From an uncultured Collinsella sp. (GTDB taxonomy: Bacteria; Actinomycetota; Coriobacteriia; Coriobacteriales; Coriobacteriaceae): DNA of 42,211 nucleotides. Below are positions 33,941 through 41,131 of the stretch, in pieces. The translations under genes and the position numbers were made by a program. Every line of letters begins with the position of its first letter. The stretch's first letter is position 1. Below the pieces are notes generated by a model. That model searched no databases. It saw only the letters and a program-made list of their open reading frames with translations, and was not told the DNA's origin. The stretch covers positions 1-42,211 of the forward strand of contig CABUJH010000012.1 of NCBI GenBank assembly GCA_902491895.1. Direction: 5' to 3'.

Positions 33941-36292
33941 ATGTTCGATAGCCATGATGACGATCTGTGGGAAGTTCCCTCGATTGATGTGGATGTGCCT
34001 GTGGAGGAGGCCGTGCCCGTGGAGGAAGCCGTGCCTGCGGAGGAGGCCGTGCCTGCCCCGGAGCCGTTTGGTGCTGTGCCCGTTGAGTCTGCGACGACCA
34101 TCAAGGACGAATCCTCGACCGATGGCTATGACCAGGCCGCGGACGAGGCTCCCGAGGACGACGGCTACGACATGGATGGGCTGGATGGCAAACTGCTTGA
34201 GCACTTTGCCGGCAAGATCGTGCGTAAGGACCTGACGGCCCTTATGAAGCGCGGCGCAAACGTGCCCACCTTTGTACTGGAGTATCTGCTGGGCATGTAC
34301 TGCTCAACTGACGACGAGGATGCCGTGGCAGAGGGTTTGGAGCGCATTCGCAGGATCCTCACCGATAACTATGTGCGCCCCGACGAGTCCGAGCGCATTA
34401 AGTCCAAGATCCGCGAACTGGGCCGCTTTACCATCATCGACAAGGTGACGGCCAAGCTCGACGAGTATAAAGACATCTACGTGGCGTCGTTTTCCAATCT
34501 GACCATCGAGCCGTTTGTGATGCCGGCCGAGTACGTGCGCGACTATTCCAAGATTCTGCAGGGTGGCATTTGGTGCATTATGAGCATCGAGTATCGTCAC
34601 CCCTTGGATGAGGAAGACGAGTTTGGCATGGAGGTCTTTGGCGACGATGCGCCACGCCGCTCCAAGGCCAAGCGCAAAAAGCGCGGACCCGAGGATTCTC
34701 CGTTTAGCGTGGCGTCGCTCACGCCCATCCAGATGCCCAATCTGGACCTGGATGCCATGGTCGACGAGCGCCAGTACTTTACGCGCGACGAGTGGCTCAA
34801 CATGCTGCTGCGCTCGGCTGGCTATGAGCCCAGTGAGCTTTCCGAGAAAGAGCGCCTACACTTTATCGAGCGTATGGTGCCGCTCATCGAGCGCAACTAC
34901 AACCTGTGTGAGCTGGGTCCCCGCGGTACCGGTAAGAGCCACATCTACAAAGAGGTCTCGCCCTACGCCATTTTGCTTTCGGGCGGCCAGACCACCACGG
35001 CCAACCTGTTCGGCCGTATGAACTCCATGCGCGCCGACCGCGTGGGCTTGGTGGGCCACTGGGACTGCGTGACGTTCGACGAGGTCGCCGGCATGCGGTT
35101 TAAGGACACCAACGCTGTACAGATCATGAAGGACTACATGGCGAGCGGCAGCTATGCGCGCGGCCGCGACCAGATCAACGCCGATGCCTCCATGGTCTTT
35201 GAGGGCAACATCAACGACACCGTGCAAAACGTCCTTAAGACCACACACCTGTTTGATCCGTTCCCGCCGGAGTTTAACAACGATTCGGCCTTCTTCGACC
35301 GTATCCACTATTACCTGCCGGGCTGGGAGATTCCCAAGATGCGCTCGAGCCTGCTGACCGGGCATTATGGCCTGATCACCGACTGCCTGTCGGAGTTTTG
35401 CAAGGAGATGCGCCGCAAGGACTTTACGCACCATATCGACCGGTATTTCCGCTTTAACAGCGACTTTAACAAGCGCGACGAGATCGCCGTGCGCAAGACC
35501 TTTAGCGGCCTTGCCAAGCTGCTGTTCCCCGACGAGGCCATGGACAAGGACGACGTGCGCTGGCTGTTGGATTACGCCATCGAGGGCCGTCGCCGCGTAA
35601 AGGAGCAGCTCAAGATTATGGCGGGCGTTGAGTTTATCGACGTCAACTTGGGCTATATGGATGCCGACAACCCACAGGACGTGCACGTGGTGCGCGTGCC
35701 CGAGCAGAGCGAGGACACGCTGATTCCCGACGGGCCACTGCTGTCCGGCCACGTGTTTGGCGTGGGCAGGTCGCAGGGCGGCGAGGTTGCCGTGTACAAG
35801 CTAGAGAACAAGGCCGTTGCCGGCGAGTGCAAGTTTAAGCACGAGGGCGTGGCCTTTAACAAGCCGGTGCGCGATACGCTGGAGGCCGCGTTCGACAACT
35901 TTGTGAACCTGGCGAACCGCGTGGCGCCGGGCATGCACATTGGCTCCAAGGATTACCTGCTGTTCTACAACGACCTGCAGAGCAAGGGCTTGTCCGAGGA
36001 AGTTTCGCTCGCCGAGTTTGTGGGCCTCTGCTCCGCGGCCTGCAACCGCCCGGTGATGCCCGCCCTGGCGATTCCGGGCATCTTGCGCATGTCGGGCTCT
36101 ATGGACGAGATCCGCGGGCTCGAGGACATTATGCGCGTGGCCAAAAACGCCGGCGCCAAGCGCGTGATTTTGCCGCTGAGCGCCATTGCGGGCCTACAGA
36201 GCGTTTCGTCTGAGATTATCTCGGGCTTGAGCCCGGTGTTCTACATGGATGGCGACCCCGTCGACGCCGCGAAGAAGGCGCTGGATCTGTAG
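33941..36292 (+). CDS. brxL: BREX Lon-like AAA+ protein BrxL
   Basis: A 783-residue hexamer-forming AAA+ protein with a Lon-protease-like C-terminal domain, the effector-side ATPase of type 1 BREX. The conserved body begins at LDGKLLEHFAGKIVRKDL. Walker A is GPRGTGKSH (about residue 326), Walker B CVTFDEVAGM (about 370). The Lon-like part includes GMHIGSKDYLLFYNDLQ and ends with a hydrophobic repeat. The first 75 residues are an acidic extension carrying three VPxEEA repeats (18-bp tandem DNA repeat at 33995-34048). I use ATG 33941 (AGGAG 8 bases upstream) rather than GTG 33932. Confidence 0.94.
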   Translation: MFDSHDDDLWEVPSIDVDVPVEEAVPVEEAVPAEEAVPAPEPFGAVPVESATTIKDESSTDGYDQAADEAPEDDGYDMDGLDGKLLEHFAGKIVRKDLTALMKRGANVPTFVLEYLLGMYCSTDDEDAVAEGLERIRRILTDNYVRPDESERIKSKIRELGRFTIIDKVTAKLDEYKDIYVASFSNLTIEPFVMPAEYVRDYSKILQGGIWCIMSIEYRHPLDEEDEFGMEVFGDDAPRRSKAKRKKRGPEDSPFSVASLTPIQMPNLDLDAMVDERQYFTRDEWLNMLLRSAGYEPSELSEKERLHFIERMVPLIERNYNLCELGPRGTGKSHIYKEVSPYAILLSGGQTTTANLFGRMNSMRADRVGLVGHWDCVTFDEVAGMRFKDTNAVQIMKDYMASGSYARGRDQINADASMVFEGNINDTVQNVLKTTHLFDPFPPEFNNDSAFFDRIHYYLPGWEIPKMRSSLLTGHYGLITDCLSEFCKEMRRKDFTHHIDRYFRFNSDFNKRDEIAVRKTFSGLAKLLFPDEAMDKDDVRWLLDYAIEGRRRVKEQLKIMAGVEFIDVNLGYMDADNPQDVHVVRVPEQSEDTLIPDGPLLSGHVFGVGRSQGGEVAVYKLENKAVAGECKFKHEGVAFNKPVRDTLEAAFDNFVNLANRVAPGMHIGSKDYLLFYNDLQSKGLSEEVSLAEFVGLCSAACNRPVMPALAIPGILRMSGSMDEIRGLEDIMRVAKNAGAKRVILPLSAIAGLQSVSSEIISGLSPVFYMDGDPVDAAKKALDL
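33995..34048 (+). repeat. 18-bp tandem repeat in the brxL start region
   Basis: Three adjacent units of the form GTGCCTGTGGAGGAGGCC with one or two changes each encode VP(V/A)EEA. A fourth, degenerate unit follows at 34049-34066. Unit gain or loss would keep the reading frame. Confidence 0.85.
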
Positions 36293-36369
36293 GAGTGCGG
36301 TCGTGCGGGGCGTCCGGTGTTCGGGTGCCCCGCGAGCATGTTGGTGCGTAGTGCGTGAGGAGGCCTGCC

Positions 36370-37734
36370 GTGGCGGACGAGCGTTGCGTTGGCGAGTTGC
36401 TCGACGAGCTGTTTGGCTTTGAATCGGTAGCCAAGCGCCAGGCGGCGCTTGAGCAGTACGATCGCGGGGAGTTGGTGCGCAAGGCGCGCTCCCGCGAGCT
36501 GCTGAGTGTGCTTAGGGGCGTCGAGGCTGCCGAGCACGCTGCGCGCGACTCTGCCGTGCAGGTTGTTGATACGTACGTGCGCCGTGTTGAGGGTGCGGCC
36601 CTTGCGCGCGCTCGCAAGCGGGCGGGCGTTGTGGGTCCGCTGCAGATGGAGCGGCGCTATGCTGCCTATTTGCGCATGGAGGACAAGGCCGAGCTGCTGG
36701 TCCGTTTGGAACAGACGCTTGCGTTTATCGAGGTAAAGCTGCGTGCGAATACGGCGGACAAGGTGCGCACGGCGTACGATGCTGCTGGGGCTATGGTGCT
36801 GCAGGACGTGGCGCGCTTGAGTGACGTGCGCGTTGTGGACGCCGTGCCCCTGGATGCCGATCTGCTGTGTACGCAGCTGGAGCAGTTGCGTTGTGCCGCC
36901 GATGCGACGGACCTTGCGGGCATGATCACGGCGACGTTTGAGTCCGAGCTGAGTGCGACAGGTCCGCAGCACACTGACGGGCTTGTGAACGATGTGGTCG
37001 GTGATGTTGCTGGTGACGTGGCGTTGGAGCGTGAGCTTACCAACGTGCGCGGTGCTGCGCAGCGGGCACACTTGGCGGCGCAGGCGTATCGGGCCGAGCG
37101 TGCCTCCCGCGTTGCGGGAAGCATGGTGGAGCCGGTGTCGTTGCCCGAGTCTGCGTGCGTTGCGTGCGAGACGGCGTGTGATGCCGGGGAGCTTTCCGAG
37201 TTGCTCGCTCAGGTTAAGAAGTCGTTTGAGACCTACCGTCGTGTTGTTGCCGACGGCGGGTTGTTCTGCGCGTTTGGCACGGGCTCGCCGCACGGCATTT
37301 GTTGTGGTACGAGCTATTTGGACTACGATTCTCGGCTTGATGAGGACGTGCTGGTGGGCGAGTACGATGGTGCAACCAGGCATACTGTTCGGCATGAGGT
37401 TGCGATTCCCGAGCTGGTGGATGGGGCTTCTGCCGAGGGCGGCGATTCGCTCAAGGTTGCCGTGGCGCGCATGCGCGAGTTTAACGGGCGTCGCTACGAT
37501 GGTGTGCTGGATGAGGATCCTGCGCGCCACGTGAATGCGTTTTGGTATGGACTTAAAAAGCTCAGCCAGTATTGCGAGGCCGCCGTGCGTGTGGATGAGC
37601 GTGCTTGGGATTGCTTTATCGATAAGGTGCAGTTCGCCTACGATGAGCCCGTGGGACGTTTGGCTGCACAGATGGACGACAAGCAGGTTGCGGCTTTTGT
37701 TGCTGCCGTGGATGAGCTTGGCGCTGCTGAGTAG
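36370..37734 (+). CDS. Unrecognised protein downstream of brxL
   Basis: A 454-residue soluble protein. I do not recognise a family. It is strongly helical and charged at the N-terminus (RQAALEQYDRGELVRKARSR), has a coiled-coil-like middle, and a more globular C-terminal third with LFCAFGTGSPHGICCGTSYL, LDYDSRLDEDVLVGEYDG and NAFWYGLKKLSQYCEAAV. Cysteines cluster around CVACETAC and GICCG, which could be a metal site. The GTG start at 36370 follows GAGGAGG and lies 77 bases after brxL in the same direction, so it is probably part of the BREX transcript. GC is native. Role unknown; a BREX accessory or an independent defence gene are both possible. Confidence 0.75.
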   Translation: MADERCVGELLDELFGFESVAKRQAALEQYDRGELVRKARSRELLSVLRGVEAAEHAARDSAVQVVDTYVRRVEGAALARARKRAGVVGPLQMERRYAAYLRMEDKAELLVRLEQTLAFIEVKLRANTADKVRTAYDAAGAMVLQDVARLSDVRVVDAVPLDADLLCTQLEQLRCAADATDLAGMITATFESELSATGPQHTDGLVNDVVGDVAGDVALERELTNVRGAAQRAHLAAQAYRAERASRVAGSMVEPVSLPESACVACETACDAGELSELLAQVKKSFETYRRVVADGGLFCAFGTGSPHGICCGTSYLDYDSRLDEDVLVGEYDGATRHTVRHEVAIPELVDGASAEGGDSLKVAVARMREFNGRRYDGVLDEDPARHVNAFWYGLKKLSQYCEAAVRVDERAWDCFIDKVQFAYDEPVGRLAAQMDDKQVAAFVAAVDELGAAE

Positions 37735-37762
37735 GGGTCCTGGCCTGGTAGGAGGTTTCATC

Positions 37763-37975
37763 ATGAAGATCGAAGTTGACGTAGATCAGCTGCGCGAGAG
37801 CCTGCTCGACCGCGCAGGGTCTGCGGCGGGCGTGGGCTTTCCGGCCGCCATGCTCGACGTGATGGATATCGAGGACGAGTCGCCCCAAGAGCTCCTAGCC
37901 CGAGCCGAACGCGAAGGCCTCGACCCCCGCGACCTTGCCGTCGATGACGACTGCGGAGCGTCTGACGACTGGTGA
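37763..37975 (+). CDS. Small acidic hypothetical protein at the end of the BREX operon
   Basis: A 70-residue acidic protein (MKIEVDVDQLRESLL... ending DDDCGASDDW) with a helical middle (PQELLARAEREGLDP). No family is recognised. An excellent site (AGGAGG, 7 bases before the ATG) supports it as a real gene although short. It lies 28 bases after the 454-residue gene, so the pair likely forms the tail of the operon. The stop is 7 bases from the end of the convergent DUF3800 gene. Confidence 0.7.
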   Translation: MKIEVDVDQLRESLLDRAGSAAGVGFPAAMLDVMDIEDESPQELLARAEREGLDPRDLAVDDDCGASDDW

Positions 37976-37982
37976 CCCCGGG

Positions 37983-38660
37983 TCAGTTCATCCTTTTCTT
38001 CCTGAGATATAAGAGAAATCCCTTTTTGAACGTCCTTCGGGTTCCAAAAAATAGCCGATCAGTCTTTGTATCTTCCTTGCTGTCAAACTTGATAGCCGTT
38101 AGCTCGATCGTACAGATGTAGTCAGCAACTTGGAATAGCCGGTAGGCTCGTGGTGTGGCTTCTCGGTATACGATGACATCCCTTGCTAGAACGTACTCAA
38201 GCGCAGAATGAATGACCTCCGTTACAATCGGTTGACCGTTGTCGTAGTAAATCTTAACGGTGTCGTATCGCTGGAAGAATTCCAGATGGTCGAAAAGTTC
38301 AACTGTGAGGTCTCGCCTCATTCTCTCCGCGAGACCGTTTTGATTGCCGGCGAATTCGCTCATTCGGTATTGCAGACAGAGATAGCGTATGGGGAGATGC
38401 TGAATGAACGCGCGAAATGCGCTCAACATGTGCCTTCGCTGCTCCTTGGGAAGATCTTTGTAGTCGCCGTTTCCATTCAGTAGGGGTCCTGCATGAAAAG
38501 GCGTATTGGGAAGCGAGGACTGCGACAGGGCGCGCTCGTAGCGGTCAATGCGTTCAACGATTGCATCGTTTTGATCGTGAAAAACGAGGGTGACGAGGTA
38601 GTAGTTGGAGACGCCTCCGAGGTCGCCTGATTCGTCAACAAAGACGGAGAGTTCGCTCAT
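37983..38660 (-). CDS. DUF3800 domain protein
   Basis: A 225-residue protein starting MSELSVFVDESGDLGG; the VDESGD motif (D9, E10, D13) and the later IYYDNGQ and QVADYICTIELTA match DUF3800, a predicted RNase-H-like fold with acidic catalytic-type residues. Function is unproven; the domain is frequent in defence neighbourhoods. The ATG at 38660 follows GGAGG by 8 bases; the earlier ATG at 38681 overlaps the terminator-like leader. The gene is AT-richer than its neighbours. It is read toward the BREX operon and is preceded by a structured leader that can hide its ribosome site. Confidence 0.85.
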   Translation of the reverse strand: MSELSVFVDESGDLGGVSNYYLVTLVFHDQNDAIVERIDRYERALSQSSLPNTPFHAGPLLNGNGDYKDLPKEQRRHMLSAFRAFIQHLPIRYLCLQYRMSEFAGNQNGLAERMRRDLTVELFDHLEFFQRYDTVKIYYDNGQPIVTEVIHSALEYVLARDVIVYREATPRAYRLFQVADYICTIELTAIKFDSKEDTKTDRLFFGTRRTFKKGFLLYLRKKRMN

Positions 38661-38663
38661 GAT

Positions 38664-38719
38664 GGGCCTCCATTTTTGCAAAAAAATGCCGGGGGTAAGA
38701 CCCCGGCTCTTGGAGGCCC
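38664..38719 (-). promoter_or_regulatory. Leader stem that can bury the DUF3800 ribosome site
   Basis: In the minus-strand transcript GGGCCTCCA (38719-38711) is perfectly complementary to TGGAGGCCC (38672-38664), the Shine-Dalgarno region of the DUF3800 gene. The stem encloses the terminator hairpin of sRNA copy 1. So a transcript that escapes the terminator would still have its ribosome site paired. This is read directly from the sequence; the regulatory effect is inference. Confidence 0.7.
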
Positions 38720-38737
38720 CTCTTTTGGAGGGAACCG
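38680..38737 (-). ncRNA. Small structured RNA, copy 1 (also the DUF3800 leader)
   Basis: The promoter has -35 TTGAAA (38772-38767), an 18-base spacer and an extended -10 TGgTATAAA (-10 at 38748-38743). The predicted RNA is about 58 nt: CGGT, a small hairpin CCCTC-CAAAA-GAGGG, the linker CCTCCAAG, then GCCGGGG-loop-CCCCGGC followed by ATTTTTTT, an intrinsic terminator. The same layout occurs at copies 2 and 3. The DUF3800 gene begins 20 bases after the terminator. Several RNA motifs named after DUF3800 have been proposed from comparative genomics, as I recall; whether this is one of them needs a covariance search. Confidence 0.72.
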
Positions 38738-38742
38738 TATTC

Positions 38743-38772
38743 TTTATACCATGAGATAAGGGGTGCTTTCAA
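38743..38772 (-). promoter_or_regulatory. Promoter of sRNA copy 1 and DUF3800 gene
   Basis: TTGAAA, 18 bases, TATAAA with TG one base upstream (extended -10), on the minus strand. Confidence 0.75.
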
Positions 38773-38914
38773 GTAATATTATAATAAGCAAACATATGTT
38801 CGTCAAACTACCTGCGAAAAGTCCTTAGCTGTCCAGAGGTGGGTAGAGCGGCTCGTAAATTGCTGACGCAATGGGCCGGCGTTTTCCCGAGAAGTATTTA
38901 GTCTTGACTCGCAT

Positions 38915-38971
38915 AAAAAATGCCGGGGGACATCCCCCGGCTCTTGGAGGTCCCTTTATTCGAGGGTACCG
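38915..38971 (-). ncRNA. Small structured RNA, copy 2
   Basis: About 57 nt, on the minus strand, 230 bases upstream of copy 1 and with no gene directly behind it. It has the same parts: CGGT, hairpin CCCT-N7-AGGG, linker ACCTCCAAG, terminator GCCGGGGG-ATGT-CCCCCGGC then ATTTTTT. The small hairpin has different bases from copies 1 and 3 but still pairs. The linker matches the complement of the DUF3800 Shine-Dalgarno region at 8 of 9 positions. Confidence 0.72.
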
Positions 38972-38976
38972 ATTTC

Positions 38977-39005
38977 TTTATAGCATGAGATCGGACGGCT
39001 TTCAA
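38977..39005 (-). promoter_or_regulatory. Promoter of sRNA copy 2
   Basis: TTGAAA (39005-39000), 17-base spacer, TGcTATAAA (-10 at 38982-38977) on the minus strand. Divergent from the promoter of copy 3. Confidence 0.75.
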
Positions 39006-39057
39006 ATGGCGCCATGTGGATGGGATGGGATGGCGCGCCTGATAAAGCCCTCAATGA

Positions 39058-39087
39058 ATGGCATCTAACTAGCGTTCGTGATATAAA
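39058..39087 (+). promoter_or_regulatory. Promoter of sRNA copy 3
   Basis: Extended -10 TGaTATAAAG (-10 at 39082-39087) with ATGGCA (39058-39063, 4 of 6 to consensus) 18 bases upstream on the plus strand. Confidence 0.6.
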
Positions 39088-39093
39088 GTAATC

Positions 39094-39149
39094 GGTCATC
39101 TCAAAAGAGAGGGCTTCCAAGTGCCGGGGACGTTTTCCCCGGCTTTTTT
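39094..39149 (+). ncRNA. Small structured RNA, copy 3 (opposite strand)
   Basis: About 56 nt with CGGT, hairpin TCTC-AAAA-GAGA, linker GGGCTTCCAAG, terminator GCCGGGG-ACGTTTT-CCCCGGC and six T. The linker can form nine pairs with the DUF3800 Shine-Dalgarno region, one of them G-U. It is inverted relative to copies 1 and 2 and is followed by a hairpin and the antiporter gene on the other strand, so it can act only in trans. Confidence 0.7.
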
Positions 39150-39180
39150 CATTTCGGTGTCAATTCAAATGTTTTTCAAC

Positions 39181-39276
39181 CCATCCCCTCAATAACTTGC
39201 GGTGAAATAGGGACTGAAATGGCTGTTCAGAAGCCTATTCAATCCCTATTTCACCGCAACTTATAGGTGGGGATGG
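39181..39276. repeat. 96-base hairpin between sRNA copy 3 and the antiporter
   Basis: Inner arms TTGCGGTGAAATAGGGACTG (39197-39216) and its complement (39240-39259) pair almost perfectly; an outer 8-bp stem CCATCCCC / GGGGATGG extends it to the antiporter stop. Likely a bidirectional terminator or REP-like dispersed element; sequences of this GGTGAAATAGGGACTG type recur in Collinsella as I recall. Confidence 0.75.
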
Positions 39277-40878
39277 CTACGATGCCAGTGTGGCGATGAC
39301 GGCTTCGTCGCCGGCGTATATTAGGGTGTTGCCGTCGGGGATGATCGTTTGGCCGTCGCGCTTGAGCATCACCACGATAAAGGGGTGCTTGCCCTGCGGC
39401 ACATCGCGAAGACGCTGGCCGGCCAGGCGACCGTGGGGGGTTACGGTGACCTCGCGCAGCGTAACCTCGGCACGCTCTTCGAACGTTGGGGCGGCCATCA
39501 CCAGCAGATCGCCTTCCTGGATCACGGTATCGCCGTTGGGCAGCACCGGGTGCGCCCCGTCGCGCAGCACCAGGACCACGAGCATGTCCGTCGCGCTGCC
39601 AATATCGGCGAGCGAGCGCTCGGCAAACGGATGGCCAGCACCCACCTTGAGCTTTACAAATGACATGCCGTCTTCGTCGCGATAGTCGTTAAAGGTGCGG
39701 CGCACGTCGCCGGTCGCATCGATCATATCGAGCTTCTTCGCCACCGCCGGCAGCAGCGAGCCCTGCACCACAATGCTCGACACGGCAATCGCAAACACCA
39801 GGTCAAATAGGTCGTGTCCACCGGGAACGCCGGCCACTACGGCAAAGAGACTAAAGACGACCGAAGCTGCTCCGCGTAGGCCCGCCCAGCTTACGAGCGC
39901 GACCTGGCGGGGATTCGTCTTAAAGGGCGCTAGGAGCACGCCGACGGCGATGGGGCGGCTCACGAAGAGCATGAACGCCATGAGTGCCAGGCCCGGCAGC
40001 AGCATCTGCGGCAGGCGTGCGGGCGTTACGAGCAGGCCGAGCAAGAAGAAGATCGTCATCTCGGCCATCTCGGTGAGGGTGTCAAAGAAGTGCGCCATCT
40101 CGACTTTGCCGGTGATGTCGCTGGCGCCCAGCACAATGCCGGCCAGGTATACAGCCAAAAAGCCGTTGCCGCCCAGGTAGCTCGGCAGCGCGTAGGCGAC
40201 GATGGCCACGGCGAACAAAAAGATGGTCTGCGCGCCCTCGGCCGTTGCGTGCGCGCGTTCAATCAGGCGGCCCGCCGCCCAGCCGATGGCAAGACCCAAA
40301 CCCGCGCCCAGGATGATCTGCTTGGCCAGCAGTGCGGGAATGTTGATGTCGCCGCCGGCCGCGAGTGTGGCGAGCACGGCGGTGAGCAGGTAGGCGACGG
40401 GGTCGTTGGAGCCCGATTCGACCTCGAGCAGCGAGTCTGTGCCGCCCCTCAGCGAAAGGTTGTGCTCGCGCAGCACGCTAAAGACGCTTGCCGCGTCGGT
40501 CGACGCCACGACCGATCCCAGCAGCAGGCCGCCGATCCAGTCGAAGCCCAGCACAGAGTGGGCGAACACGCCGGTGATGCCGGCAGTGATGACGACGCCG
40601 AGCGTGCTCAGCAGCACCGCCGGCGCAGCGACGGGCTTGGCGCGGTCGATATTGGTGTTAAAGCCGCCGTAGAACATGATGAACAGCAGCGCCGTGCTGC
40701 AGACGGTTTCGGTAAGCGCGTAGTCGCTAAAGTCGATATGCGCCGGGCCGTTGACGCCCAACAGCATGCCGAGCGCGATAAAGATAAGCAGGGTGGGGAA
40801 GGGGAGCTTTTTGCCGACGGGTTTGATGGTCAGGCACAGAATAATGACGAGGCCGATAAAGAGAAGAATCTGGTTCAT
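39277..40878 (-). CDS. NhaP2/CvrA-type potassium/proton antiporter (CPA1)
   Basis: A 533-residue inner-membrane antiporter. The N-terminal 390 residues have about 12 hydrophobic spans with ASTDAASVFSVLRE and LEVESGSNDPVAYLLT, the ion-site region of NhaP-type exchangers, and SWAGLRGAASVVFSLFAV. The C-terminal 130 residues form a soluble TrkA-C/RCK-C domain (MSFVKLKVGAGHPFAERSLADIG, LRDGAHPVLPNGDTVIQEGDLLVMA) followed by a further regulatory segment. It exchanges K+ or Na+ for protons; exact ion preference is not decided. Confidence 0.9.
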   Translation of the reverse strand: MNQILLFIGLVIILCLTIKPVGKKLPFPTLLIFIALGMLLGVNGPAHIDFSDYALTETVCSTALLFIMFYGGFNTNIDRAKPVAAPAVLLSTLGVVITAGITGVFAHSVLGFDWIGGLLLGSVVASTDAASVFSVLREHNLSLRGGTDSLLEVESGSNDPVAYLLTAVLATLAAGGDINIPALLAKQIILGAGLGLAIGWAAGRLIERAHATAEGAQTIFLFAVAIVAYALPSYLGGNGFLAVYLAGIVLGASDITGKVEMAHFFDTLTEMAEMTIFFLLGLLVTPARLPQMLLPGLALMAFMLFVSRPIAVGVLLAPFKTNPRQVALVSWAGLRGAASVVFSLFAVVAGVPGGHDLFDLVFAIAVSSIVVQGSLLPAVAKKLDMIDATGDVRRTFNDYRDEDGMSFVKLKVGAGHPFAERSLADIGSATDMLVVLVLRDGAHPVLPNGDTVIQEGDLLVMAAPTFEERAEVTLREVTVTPHGRLAGQRLRDVPQGKHPFIVVMLKRDGQTIIPDGNTLIYAGDEAVIATLAS

Positions 40879-41131
40879 AGGGAGTGTCCGCTCCTGGGTG
40901 GTTGGCGTGGCACGGTCAGTTGTCTGTGGTTATTTGTACCCAAAGATGGTGGGTTTATGGGGTTGGATTGCGGGCGTGCGCGATATCGTCATAGACGGCT
41001 GCCGTCTTTGCCTCTGCTCGGAAACCCTTTCCAGCTTTATTGCAACGGAGTACAATGGGTAACGTTTAAGTTCAACTTGAAGTTTTAGTTGCGGCGCCGG
41101 GCTTCGGCCGCAATGCAAGGAGAGGCGTACC

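Noticed and set aside
36241..37764. 507-codon minus-strand open frame
   Set aside because: No recognisable motifs and no ribosome site. The plus-strand 454-codon frame has GAGGAGG and operon context. It is kept as a weak alternative only.
38680..39149. CRISPR array or retron
   Set aside because: The repeats are three promoter-terminator units in two orientations with no regular spacers. There is no reverse transcriptase or cas gene in the window.
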